Assembly: GCF_009725235.1 (NCBI RefSeq)
Contig: NZ_WJFC01000307.1
Location: 1-11,598, forward strand
Source of the DNA: Scytonema sp. UIC 10036
GTDB taxonomy: Bacteria > Cyanobacteriota > Cyanobacteriia > Cyanobacteriales > Nostocaceae
Length of the DNA stretch: 11,598 nt
Direction: 5' to 3'
Within the stretch, counting starts at the first letter, position 1. Each line of letters starts with the position of its first letter. A program made the position numbers and the translations under genes. A model generated the notes under the pieces. It saw only the letters and a list, made by a program, of their open reading frames with translations. It searched no databases and was not told where the DNA came from. Shown in pieces: positions 1 to 6,065 of the stretch.

Positions 1-3
1 TAT

Positions 4-36
4 TCGTACGCAGCGTCAGATGTTTATAAGAGACAT
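4..36 (+). other. Sequencing-adapter remnant (Nextera Read 1 / Tn5 mosaic end)
   Basis: These 33 bases match the Illumina Nextera Read 1 transposase adapter at 29 of 33 positions. The 5' part reads TCGTACGCAGCGTC, against TCGTCGGCAGCGTC in the adapter. The 3' part is the 19-bp Tn5 mosaic end with two substitutions. This is most likely untrimmed adapter at a contig end and not genomic DNA. The comparison was made from memory of the adapter sequence. Confidence 0.85.
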
Positions 37-52
37 AATATTGATAATTTAT

Positions 53-108
53 CCCAAATCCCAAATCCCAAATCCCAAATCCCAAATCCCAAATCCCAAA
101 TCCCAAAT
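53..108. repeat. Tandem heptamer array, (CCCAAAT)x8
   Basis: Eight uninterrupted identical copies of CCCAAAT. Short tandemly repeated heptamers (STRR) in intergenic DNA are typical of heterocyst-forming cyanobacteria. The array sits immediately inside the contig end, so it is a plausible reason why assembly stopped here, and the true copy number is uncertain. Confidence 0.95.
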
Positions 109-141
109 CCTTACCCCCTACTCCCTATTCTCAAAAACTTG

Positions 142-150
142 TGTTATATT
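142..150 (+). promoter_or_regulatory. Extended -10 promoter for the structured RNA
   Basis: TG-T-TATATT is an extended -10 element (TGnTATAAT-like). No convincing -35 hexamer is visible 16-18 bases upstream. A transcript would start at about 156-158, just before a perfect 6-bp hairpin at 168-185 (CAGAGG/CCTCTG). The site is supported mainly by the terminated structured unit that follows it. Confidence 0.4.
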
Positions 151-228
151 GGTTGGAGTGAATAAACCAGAGGCTTAATCCTCTGTACTTGAGAAGAAGA
201 CCGTTTAGGCAACAAGGAGGTGATGCCC

Positions 229-300
229 ATGATAGAAAGTAGTAAATGCATGGGTCATCAGGTTGCTGAATGTCGGCTGTGTGCCGGGGCTGTTCTCTAA
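229..300 (+). CDS. Candidate 23-aa cysteine-containing small protein
   Basis: The ORF begins MIESSKCMGH, contains ECRLCAG and ends AVL. It has three Cys, two of them as CxxC (residues 15 and 18). The Shine-Dalgarno stretch AAGGAGGTGAT at 214-224 is an 11-base match to the 16S rRNA 3' end, unusually complete for a cyanobacterium. AGGAGG is 8 nt from this ATG. An in-frame ATG at 223 would add two residues but is only 2 nt from AGGAGG, so 229 is preferred. The start codon lies in a predicted hairpin arm (221-231 with 249-260), so translation may be gated by folding. It is very short and I know no homologue. It could be a leader peptide, a small metal- or redox-binding protein, or chance. The strong ribosome site is the main support. 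Confidence 0.4.
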   Translation: MIESSKCMGHQVAECRLCAGAVL

Positions 301-397
301 GAGCTAGCCTTAGATTTTTAGCTCTGCTAAAAACTAAGCAGCTAGACTAGTTGGAGTTCCTTCCGGCAGTCTGGTTGCAACCTGAAGACCCGCTAGA

Positions 398-445
398 CCG
401 CTCTAAATTAGATTCCTTAATCTAATTTAGAGCGGATAGTTTTAT
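398..445 (+). terminator. Intrinsic terminator of the structured RNA
   Basis: A perfect 17-bp stem (398-414 with 419-435) closes on a 4-base CCTT loop. It is followed by GATAGTTTTA, a short and imperfect T-run. It separates the structured RNA unit from the dehydratase gene 430 bases downstream. The stem is unusually long for a terminator and could also act as a 3' stability element. Confidence 0.75.
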
Positions 446-875
446 ATTTGGTTAGGGGTTAGTAGCGGCGACAACGCTTTGCTCCCATGTATGCTGAGTG
501 GTTGATAGAGCTAGGATTTCCTTTTTTTGATTGGGGAACGTCTTAAGACAGATAACGTCGTAATATCCCATAAACTAGAATTAGACCGATATCTCAATCA
601 AGATAACCAGTGCATCTTGATAAGAAAAAATCATACCAGGGAACCATGTCTAAAGGATAAGGTGTGAAGTATCCAGGATAAACAGAGGCGGTTCAGGTTT
701 AACCTATAGCTTGTACCCACAGAAAAAAGAGTGTATTTCTTTTATCCTCTATACTTAAATCCTTTTTGAGCGTATTCCGTAGTAGGGGAGGCACAAGTAC
801 GTGAGTAAAATAACAAGACATTTTCAGTACAAAGTGTTACAAAGGATCTAGTCGGAGTCGTTGGGATGATTTGAT
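446..875 (+). other. Non-coding region upstream of the dehydratase gene
   Basis: There is no gene of normal size here. It holds a perfect 8-bp hairpin (597-604 with 614-621), a possible -10 TATACT at 750-755 without a clear -35, and a 16-codon GTG-initiated reading frame at 801-851 preceded by AGGGGAGG. Part of it is probably the promoter and leader of the gene at 876. I see no tRNA or riboswitch signature. Confidence 0.5.
827..840. promoter_or_regulatory. NtcA-consensus palindrome GTA-N8-TAC
   Basis: An exact GTA(N8)TAC, the consensus bound by the cyanobacterial nitrogen regulator NtcA, lies 36 bases before the dehydratase start. No TAN3T -10 box stands ~22 bases downstream, as expected at an NtcA-activated promoter. 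Such a match is expected about three times by chance in a window this size, and another lies inside the Rrf2 gene. Weak call. Confidence 0.2.
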
Positions 876-1154
876 ATGGCGCAGCTACTCTCTGAGACTG
901 AAATTAAAGAACAGGCAACCCATTTGACAGGTTGGAAGGTGTCGGGGTCACAATTGGAGTGTACCCGCAAGTTTCAAGGCTTTGTTGAAGCGATTGAGTT
1001 CGTCAACAAGCTTGTTGAACCTGCTGAAACAGCAGGACACCATCCAGACATAGAAATTTCTTACAACCGAGTCAAAATTTTTCTAACAACCCATGATGCG
1101 GGTGGGTTAACACAAAAAGATTTTGATTTGGCAAAAGTCATTTCTCAAATCTAA
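876..1154 (+). CDS. Pterin-4a-carbinolamine dehydratase (PCD/DCoH family)
   Basis: A 92-residue protein, normal length for the family (often called phhB in bacteria). The enzyme dehydrates 4a-hydroxytetrahydropterin to the quinonoid dihydropterin, regenerating the pterin cofactor of aromatic amino-acid hydroxylases, in the cytoplasm. The signature is intact: EAIEFVNKL at 38-46, the catalytic pair in ETAGHHPDIE (His55, His56), Tyr63, and TTHDAGGLT with His73 followed by the conserved DFDLA. GGGA lies 8 bases before the ATG. Many cyanobacteria carry a PCD without an obvious phenylalanine hydroxylase, so the physiological substrate may be a cyanobacterial pterin or pterin glycoside (inference). 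The gene stands alone, with long non-coding stretches on both sides. PCD-like proteins also serve as Rubisco assembly factors (Raf2-like), but the full catalytic His set here favours a true dehydratase. Confidence 0.93.
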   Translation: MAQLLSETEIKEQATHLTGWKVSGSQLECTRKFQGFVEAIEFVNKLVEPAETAGHHPDIEISYNRVKIFLTTHDAGGLTQKDFDLAKVISQI

Positions 1155-1554
1155 CAAGTGCTCATAGCGCTATAGGTAATTTGCCTAAAAGTTACTTGTT
1201 TTGTTAGGCGTTGTCTATTTTTAGATAATGTTTTGAGAGGGTATTTGTGCAAATTGTCATTGAGTTGTATCTGCGTAAGTGAATGCAAGTTATGTGACAG
1301 TTCAGAAGGCGAACGCTGATATCTTGCCATCCACTAACAGTGAACTATAATTACAAACTATGCAGCCATGTTTTTGCATAAGTTAATTACATTAATTCTT
1401 TACCTAAAATTAACTAATTGTTAGCTTGGCAAAAACTAAAATAGTGTGTAGAGGGCGTATATGCCTAATCCACAAGTATCAACAAGAACTGGCGAATCCG
1501 GAAGAGTTGTAAGGAACAAAGTTATCTACATAAGGTGTGAGGAGAAGAGGAAAA
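1155..1554 (+). other. Leader and promoter region of the porin gene
   Basis: 400 bases without a recognised gene. A weak GCCTAA/TTAGGC inverted repeat (about 1182-1208) may end the dehydratase transcript. The rest holds the porin promoter and a ~200-base AT-rich leader. A 33-codon reading frame at 1461-1562 overlaps the porin start in another frame and has no convincing support. Confidence 0.5.
1324..1351 (+). promoter_or_regulatory. Sigma-70-type promoter of the porin gene
   Basis: TTGCCA (1324-1329, five of six consensus bases) and a perfect TATAAT (1346-1351) are separated by 16 bases. The predicted start at about 1358 gives a ~197-nt untranslated leader. This is the best vegetative promoter match in the window. 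Confidence 0.65.
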
Positions 1555-3339
1555 ATGGCTAATATCTTGTGGAAATCTTTGGTGGTAAGTCCAGCAGTTT
1601 TAGGGGCAACATTGTTGATGTCCGCAACTGCTATGGCAGCTCAAAACCCCACAGAGAGTGAATCAGTGACAGCAGGAGTTTCACAAGTAGGGACTCAAGA
1701 AGCTTTCACATCAACATCAACAAATTCTGGTGTTGCGGAAGTTGCTAAAAAGCCAGAAGTATTGGCTCAAGCACAGCCTACAACACAGGTCAATACCTTA
1801 GACCAAGTGAATCAGTACTCCAACGAGGGCAGAAATCAAACCCAAGCTCAGGTGACATCTGTTTCTCAGTTTTCTGATGTACAACCAACAGATTGGGCAT
1901 TCCAAGCATTGCAATCCTTGGTTGAACGTTATGGTTGTATTGCTGGTTATCCTAACGGAACCTATCGCGGTAACAGGGCATTAACCCGTTATGAATTTGC
2001 GGCTGGTTTAAACGCTTGTTTGGATAGAGTCAATGAATTAATTGCAACAGCAACAGCTGACTTGGTTAGAAAAGAAGATTTGGCTACCTTACAGAGGTTG
2101 CAAGAAGAATTTGCAGCGGAGCTTGCAACTCTACGCGGTCGTGTTGATGCATTAGAAGCACGGGCGGCAGAATTGGAAGCTAACCAGTTCTCAACCACAA
2201 CCAAACTCGTTGGTGAAGCAATCTTCGCTCTCACTGATGCTTTTGGAGACAGCACGGGTGACAGCAACAACACTGTTTTCCAAAACAGAGTTCGTTTGGA
2301 CTTACAAACCAGCTTCACAGGTAAAGACGTTTTGCATACCCGTCTTGCTGCCGGTAATGGCAACAGGTTTAACATTGGTGGCGTTAACAATGACACGAGT
2401 GCTGAAGGCTTGCAAACCTTCAACCTCAACAACAATGGTAATGATATCAATCTAGATTGGTTGGCTTACTACGTTCCCGTTGGACCCGCTCAACTCTACG
2501 TTGCAGCAACTGGTGGTATTCACAGCGACTACGCTGCTACCAACAACCCCTACTTTGAAGACTACGACGGAGGTAATGGCGCACTGTCTACCTTCGCTTC
2601 CGAGAGCCCCATCTACCGGATTGGTGGCGGTGCAGGTGCAGCGCTAAATATTAACTTTGGTAAAGGTGGCGGTATCCTCAGACCAAGTTCTTTAACTGTA
2701 GGTTACTTGGCTTCAGAACCCAATAACCCTGGCTTGGGTTCTGGTGTCTTCAACGGTAACTATGCTGCTTTAGGACAATTGAACTTTAACCTCGGTCAAA
2801 GATTTGCATTAGCTGCAACCTACGTTCACGGTTATCACGGTTCTGGTAGCACTCTGTTTGATGCTGGTGGATTGGCAGGTCAAAGCGGTACTGGTAGAAA
2901 CCTGCCTGTGGTAGGAACTGCACAAGCTAACACATTGAGTGCCATAGAAGCATCTTCAAGTAACTCCTACGGTCTATCTGCAGCTATCAGACCAAGCGAT
3001 AAGTTCTCCATCAGTGGCTTTATTTCTTATCATGACGTAACTGGTTTCGGTTCTAATGATGACTTTGAGGCTTGGGGTTATGGAGTCGGCGTCGCTCTAC
3101 CTGACTTTGGTAAGAAGGGTAACGTTTTGGGTATTTTTGCTGGTGCAGAACCTTATTCTCGTAACCGTCCTGGTTTCACTGGTAACGATACACCTTACCA
3201 CGTTGAAGGTTTCTACAAGTATCAAGTCAATGAAAACGTCTCCATCACCCCTGGTGTTATCTGGCTATCCGCACCCGGTCAGAACAGCAACAATGATGAC
3301 GCTTTAATTGGTACTTTGAGAACAACATTTACTTTCTAG
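1555..3339 (+). CDS. SLH-domain OprB-type outer-membrane porin
   Basis: 594 residues from the ATG at 1555. An in-frame GTG at 1537 would add six residues, but the ATG begins a clean signal peptide (MANILWKSLV...SATAMA, cleavage after Ala28) and has AGGAG upstream. After a low-complexity linker comes one SLH domain (about 103-165; FSDVQPTDWAFQAL, GYPNGTYRG, LTRYEFAAGL). A coiled coil follows (about 169-211; DALEARAAELEANQ), then a long Gly/Asn/aromatic-rich OprB-like beta-barrel. The protein ends in Phe (LRTTFTF), typical of outer-membrane proteins. In this cyanobacterial family the SLH/coiled-coil part sits in the periplasm and binds the cell-wall polysaccharide, while the barrel forms a diffusion channel for small or inorganic solutes. 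Length and order match the family. It is probably monocistronic, with its own promoter and terminator. The exact solute is unknown. Confidence 0.95.
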   Translation: MANILWKSLVVSPAVLGATLLMSATAMAAQNPTESESVTAGVSQVGTQEAFTSTSTNSGVAEVAKKPEVLAQAQPTTQVNTLDQVNQYSNEGRNQTQAQVTSVSQFSDVQPTDWAFQALQSLVERYGCIAGYPNGTYRGNRALTRYEFAAGLNACLDRVNELIATATADLVRKEDLATLQRLQEEFAAELATLRGRVDALEARAAELEANQFSTTTKLVGEAIFALTDAFGDSTGDSNNTVFQNRVRLDLQTSFTGKDVLHTRLAAGNGNRFNIGGVNNDTSAEGLQTFNLNNNGNDINLDWLAYYVPVGPAQLYVAATGGIHSDYAATNNPYFEDYDGGNGALSTFASESPIYRIGGGAGAALNINFGKGGGILRPSSLTVGYLASEPNNPGLGSGVFNGNYAALGQLNFNLGQRFALAATYVHGYHGSGSTLFDAGGLAGQSGTGRNLPVVGTAQANTLSAIEASSSNSYGLSAAIRPSDKFSISGFISYHDVTGFGSNDDFEAWGYGVGVALPDFGKKGNVLGIFAGAEPYSRNRPGFTGNDTPYHVEGFYKYQVNENVSITPGVIWLSAPGQNSNNDDALIGTLRTTFTF

Positions 3340-3344
3340 AGCTT

Positions 3345-3436
3345 GTTAGTGGTTAGTGGTTAGTGGTTAGTTGTTGCTAGTATTTGCTACTAACCACTAA
3401 CCACCAACTACTAACTACTAACTACTAACTACCAAC
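3345..3436. repeat. Inverted heptamer arrays (TTAGTGG / CCACTAA, CTACTAA)
   Basis: Four tandem TTAGTGG-like units (3345-3373) are followed, after a short spacer, by complementary CCACTAA/CTACTAA units (3387-3436). The two arms can fold into a long hairpin or cruciform just before the porin terminator. It is a cyanobacterial STRR family, and the same units recur at 4062-4139. Confidence 0.9.
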
Positions 3437-3451
3437 CTTTAACCACTTAGC

Positions 3452-3480
3452 AAAAACCCTACCTCGTTGTGGGGTTTTTT
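3452..3480 (+). terminator. Intrinsic terminator of the porin gene
   Basis: AAAAACCCTAC (3452-3462) pairs with GTGGGGTTTTT (3469-3479), 11 bp with one G-T pair and a 6-base loop, running directly into six T residues. This is a textbook Rho-independent terminator ~110 bases after the porin stop. Confidence 0.85.
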
Positions 3481-3528
3481 ATTGGAAATTTACTTTCAAA
3501 GAGAACAAACCCTAGTGGAGAACCGGAG

Positions 3529-3534
3529 TATAAT
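3529..3534 (+). promoter_or_regulatory. -10 box (TATAAT) before the Rrf2 gene
   Basis: A perfect TATAAT after the porin terminator and 84 bases before the Rrf2 start. No -35 consensus is visible, as is common for activated or stress promoters. The transcript would begin in the hairpin at 3540-3590. Confidence 0.4.
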
Positions 3535-3539
3535 AGAAA

Positions 3540-3590
3540 AAGGATGAAGGATAAAGGATAAAGAATAAAAAATCTTTATCCTTCATCCTT
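3540..3590. repeat. 17-bp inverted repeat of AAGGATA-type units
   Basis: 3540-3556 is perfectly complementary to 3574-3590, with a 17-base A-rich loop. The arms are built from AAGGATA/TATCCTT units, another STRR family. It would form a strong hairpin in the leader of the Rrf2 mRNA, 27 bases before the GTG start. Confidence 0.85.
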
Positions 3591-3617
3591 ATATCCTTCC
3601 TATCTTATTTGTCGCCT

Positions 3618-4055
3618 GTGGAACTATCGTGTAAGTCAGAATACGCAATTCTTGCTTTACTGGAGCTCGCAATTCACTACCAAAGCGGGGAACCGCTACA
3701 AATTCGACAGATTGCAGCACAGCAAAATATACCGGATCGTTATTTAGAACAACTACTAGCAACTTTAAGACGTGGCGGTTTAGTCAAAAGCCAACGCGGA
3801 TCGAAAGGCGGCTACTTGTTGGCGCGAGACCCCTGGAAAATAAATCTATTCGAGATTTTAGGTTGTTTGGAAGGGTTGGACGTGCGGACTGCTGAGGAGG
3901 ACGTTAACCCTAAAACTGTAGATAACGCTGTTGTAGAAGATGTCTGGCTTGAAGCAATGGAAGCAGCAAATGCAGTTTTGCAAAAGTATACACTTGCTGA
4001 TTTGTGTGAAAAGCGAGATTCTCGTCGGCAGTTGGACATAATGTACTACATTTAA
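3618..4055 (+). CDS. Rrf2-family transcriptional regulator (CymR-like, no Fe-S cysteines)
   Basis: 145 residues from GTG (MELSCKSEYA). A TTG at 3609 would add MSP but fits the family N-terminus less well. Neither start has a Shine-Dalgarno sequence. The N-terminal winged helix-turn-helix (1-75) shows IRQIAAQQNIPDRYLEQLLA and the wing RGSKGGYLLA, both Rrf2 hallmarks. IscR and NsrR hold a cluster with three closely spaced cysteines near 90-105. Here that segment has none, and the only cysteines are 5, 83 and 130, so a cluster-bound regulator is unlikely. It lies 95 bases upstream of cysK on the same strand, suggesting control of cysteine or sulfur metabolism as for CymR (inference from layout). 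The targets are not visible in the sequence. Confidence 0.88.
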   Translation: MELSCKSEYAILALLELAIHYQSGEPLQIRQIAAQQNIPDRYLEQLLATLRRGGLVKSQRGSKGGYLLARDPWKINLFEILGCLEGLDVRTAEEDVNPKTVDNAVVEDVWLEAMEAANAVLQKYTLADLCEKRDSRRQLDIMYYI

Positions 4056-4061
4056 TTAATT

Positions 4062-4139
4062 GTTAGCGGTTAGTGATTAGTGGTTAGTAGTTAGTGGTCA
4101 ACTGCTAACTACTAACTACTAACCACTAACTACTAACTA
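4062..4139. repeat. Inverted heptamer arrays between rrf2 and cysK
   Basis: TTAGTGG-like units (4062-4098) face CTAACTA/CCACTAA units (4104-4139), the same STRR family as at 3345-3436. The right arm ends exactly at the AAGGA ribosome site of cysK. Folding of the arms would place a large hairpin directly before the cysK start. Confidence 0.9.
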
Positions 4140-4150
4140 AGGACAAAAAT

Positions 4151-5113
4151 ATGCGAATAGCACGTGATATTACAGAACTTGTTGGACGAACTCCTCTAGT
4201 ACAACTTAACCGCATTCCTCAAGCGGAAGGTTGTGTTGCTCGAATTGTGGTGAAGTTGGAAAGCATGAACCCAGCTGCTTCAGTTAAAGACCGTATCGGC
4301 GTGAGCATGATTAATAATGCTGAGGAGGAAGGTTTAATTTCTCCGGGGAAGACGGTACTGGTGGAACCGACTTCTGGAAACACGGGAATTGCTTTGGCAA
4401 TGGTGGCGGCGGCAAAGGGTTACCGCTTAGTTTTAACTATGCCTGAAACCATGAGCTCTGAAAGAAGAGCTATGCTGCGGGCTTTTGGCGCTGAACTTGA
4501 ACTCACACCGGGAATTGAAGGTATGAGTGGGGCAATTCGGCGAGCACAGGAAATTGTTGAAACAACACCGAATGCTTATATGTTGCAGCAGTTCCGCAAC
4601 CCGGCTAACTCTAAAATACACCGGGAAACTACAGCTGAAGAAATTTGGGAAGATACGGAAGGACAAGTTGATATCATTGTAGCTGGGGTGGGTACTGGTG
4701 GTACTATTACGGGTGTGGCAGAGGTGATTAAAGCACGCAAGCCTAGTTTTCGAGCGATCGCAGTTGAACCAGCCAACAGCCAAGTTTTAGCTGGAGGGAG
4801 ACCTGGTCCTCACAAAATTCAAGGAATTGGGGCGGGATTCGTTCCTCAAGTTCTGAATGTCAACGTTATAGATGAAGTAATTTCTGTGACGGATGATGAA
4901 GCTATTGCCTACGGTCGTCGTTTGGCAAGAGAAGAAGGGCTTCTTTCGGGAATTTCTAGTGGTGCTGCTTTGTATGCGGCAATTCAGGTTGCCAAACGCA
5001 AAGAAAACGAAGGGCACTTGATTGTCATGGTTCAGCCCAGCTTTGGCGAAAGGTATCTCAGCACACCATTGTTCCAAGACTTGGAACCCAAAATAGCCGC
5101 TAGCATCAGTTAG
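4151..5113 (+). CDS. cysK: Cysteine synthase A (O-acetylserine sulfhydrylase)
   Basis: 320 residues, normal CysK length. This PLP enzyme of fold type II joins O-acetylserine and sulfide to give cysteine, the last step of assimilatory cysteine synthesis in the cytoplasm. The PLP lysine is Lys46 in NPAASVKDR. The substrate loop is TSGNTG (74-79), the phosphate-binding loop GTGGT (181-185), and the pyridine-nitrogen serine Ser270 in SGISSGAA. The ending [10 protein letters not shown] is typical of the OASS family. Cystathionine beta-synthase is less likely, as no C-terminal CBS domains follow. AAGGA lies 7 bases before the ATG. It follows the Rrf2 gene and is probably co-transcribed with it. Its product could also be a protein partner of that regulator, as in Bacillus CymR-CysK (inference). 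Confidence 0.95.
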   Translation: MRIARDITELVGRTPLVQLNRIPQAEGCVARIVVKLESMNPAASVKDRIGVSMINNAEEEGLISPGKTVLVEPTSGNTGIALAMVAAAKGYRLVLTMPETMSSERRAMLRAFGAELELTPGIEGMSGAIRRAQEIVETTPNAYMLQQFRNPANSKIHRETTAEEIWEDTEGQVDIIVAGVGTGGTITGVAEVIKARKPSFRAIAVEPANSQVLAGGRPGPHKIQGIGAGFVPQVLNVNVIDEVISVTDDEAIAYGRRLAREEGLLSGISSGAALYAAIQVAKRKENEGHLIVMVQPSFGERYLSTPLFQDLEPKIAASIS

Positions 5114-5208
5114 GACTGGGGACTGGGAATAAGGGAGACAAGGCAGACAAGGAGAACAAGGGAGACAAGGAAGAAGTACCAATGCCCTTTTGCCCAATGC
5201 CCTTTTAC
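5114..5208. repeat. Degenerate short repeats downstream of cysK
   Basis: Low-complexity DNA made of repeated GGGACTG, GAGACAAGG-like units and two copies of CAATGCCCTTTT. These are further STRR-type units leading into the regular array at 5209. No clear terminator for cysK is present. Confidence 0.75.
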
Positions 5209-5299
5209 CCAATCCCCAATCCCCAATGACCAATGACCAATGACCAATAACCAATGACCAATAACCAATGACCAATGACCAATGACCAATGACCAATAA
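5209..5299. repeat. Tandem heptamer array, 13 copies of CCAATGA and variants
   Basis: Thirteen in-phase heptamers: two CCAATCC, eight CCAATGA and three CCAATAA. It runs into the first codons of the J-domain gene and supplies its start codon (5289, in copy 12). The unit contains ATGA, a start overlapping a stop. Confidence 0.95.
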
Positions 5300-5993
5300 T
5301 CAAAGCAATCATTACGAAACACTTAAAGTTCGCCCTGACGCCAGCCAAGCCGAGATTAAGCAAGCTTACCGTCGCTTGGTAAAAGTGTTTCATCCAGATA
5401 GCAAACAGGAAAACTCGGACTCAGACGCTATCATACGCATTAACGCGGCTTATGAAGTTTTGGGGGATGCTCAAAATCGCCAAAAGTACGACCAAAAACT
5501 GCGCCAGCGTTCCGAGGAAGCAAGTCGAAGCCGCCAAAAGCACACAGCCTCGGCGCAAAAGCAATACCAAACTACCCGACAAACAGGAAAAGAAGTAGAT
5601 GAGCAAATCGAAGAGTGGTTGCACCTTGTTTATCAGCCTGTGAATCGTTTGGTTTACCGCATTCTTTATTCTTTAAAAGAGCAAATAGAGAAACTCTCTG
5701 CCGATCCCTTTGATGATGTTCTTTTAGATGAATTTCAAGATTACTTGGACGCCTGTCGTGACGATCTCAAGCAAGCGCAAACCAAATTTCGTTCCTTACC
5801 CAATCCTCCAAGCTTGGCAAGAGCCGCTGCCCATTTCTACTATTGCCTCAATCAAATTGGCGATGGACTAGATGAGCTAAAGTACTACCCTCTGAACTAC
5901 GACGAGAATTATCTGCATACGGGACAAGAAATGTTCCGCATTGCGAATCGGTTGTATCGTGAAGCACATGAGTCTATGGGGGCATACGTTTAG
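5289..5993 (+). CDS. J-domain (DnaJ/Hsp40-like) protein with unknown C-terminal region
   Basis: 234 residues. The J-domain occupies about 8-67: YETLKVRPDA, helix II QAYRRLVKVF, the diagnostic HPD (35-37), then INAAYEVLGD and RQKYDQKL. J-domains stimulate the ATPase of a DnaK-type Hsp70. There is no Gly/Phe-rich segment and no zinc-finger CxxCxGxG repeat, so this is a type III J-protein and not the general chaperone DnaJ. A charged Ser/Gln/Arg stretch (about 72-100) leads into a mostly helical domain (105-234; WLHLVYQPVNRLVYRI, FDDVLLDEFQDYLDACRDD) that I do not recognise; it probably picks the client. The ATG lies in a heptamer repeat with no Shine-Dalgarno sequence, but the J-domain starts at residue 8, so the true start cannot be much later. 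Regulation is unclear. Confidence 0.88.
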   Translation: MTNNQSNHYETLKVRPDASQAEIKQAYRRLVKVFHPDSKQENSDSDAIIRINAAYEVLGDAQNRQKYDQKLRQRSEEASRSRQKHTASAQKQYQTTRQTGKEVDEQIEEWLHLVYQPVNRLVYRILYSLKEQIEKLSADPFDDVLLDEFQDYLDACRDDLKQAQTKFRSLPNPPSLARAAAHFYYCLNQIGDGLDELKYYPLNYDENYLHTGQEMFRIANRLYREAHESMGAYV

Positions 5994-6017
5994 CAGAAAG
6001 TAAAAATTAGTTTATGC

Positions 6018-6058
6018 TGGAAGCAGAAAAGTTTAAGAAATATTAAGTTTTGCTTCCA
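6018..6058 (+). other. Hairpin just before the pterin synthase start
   Basis: TGGAAGCA (6018-6025) pairs perfectly with TGCTTCCA (6051-6058), extendable by three weaker pairs. It ends 7 bases before the next start codon and has no T-run, so it is not a clear terminator. It may influence translation of the next gene. Confidence 0.4.
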
Positions 6059-6065
6059 CACACTC

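Larger units (their letters stand above)
157..445 (+). ncRNA. Structured RNA transcription unit, unrecognised family
   Basis: About 290 nt bounded by an extended -10 site and a strong intrinsic terminator, dense in strong hairpins. (1) 168-173 pairs with 180-185 perfectly. (2) 209-213 (GCAAC) pairs with 262-266 (GTTGC), enclosing 221-231 with 249-260, which is 11 bp with one bulged T. (3) 304-322 pairs with 326-345, which is 18 bp with two small bulges and a 3-nt loop. (4) The terminator stem. A second GTTGC/GCAAC palindrome at 374-380 could compete with the second stem. A short ORF with an unusually strong Shine-Dalgarno sequence lies inside. I do not recognise it as tmRNA, RNase P RNA, SRP RNA or 6S RNA. 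It could be a free-standing small RNA, a small-protein mRNA, or an attenuator. The structures are seen; transcription is inferred. Confidence 0.55.

Noticed and set aside
53..108. Heptamer arrays as a possible CRISPR
   Set aside because: Units are 7 bases without spacers, so they are simple tandem repeats.
157..445. tmRNA, RNase P RNA or SRP RNA
   Set aside because: No tRNA-like ends or tag-peptide frame, no GAGGAAAGTCC-type core, and no SRP tetraloop motif are present.
1461..1562. 33-codon reading frame in the porin leader
   Set aside because: It overlaps the porin start in another frame, its composition is not persuasive, and the porin explains the ribosome site.
1989..2455. Antisense and alternate-frame reading frames inside the porin gene
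   Set aside because: They overlap a clear porin domain with intact protein signatures and show no motif or ribosome site.
3631..3644. GTA-N8-TAC (NtcA consensus)
   Set aside because: It lies inside the Rrf2 coding region with no promoter context, so chance is the simplest explanation.
4787..5322. Minus-strand reading frames encoding repeated VIGHWSL-type heptapeptides
   Set aside because: They are read-through of the CCAATGA heptamer array (three 7-base units encode seven residues) and run across cysK antisense.
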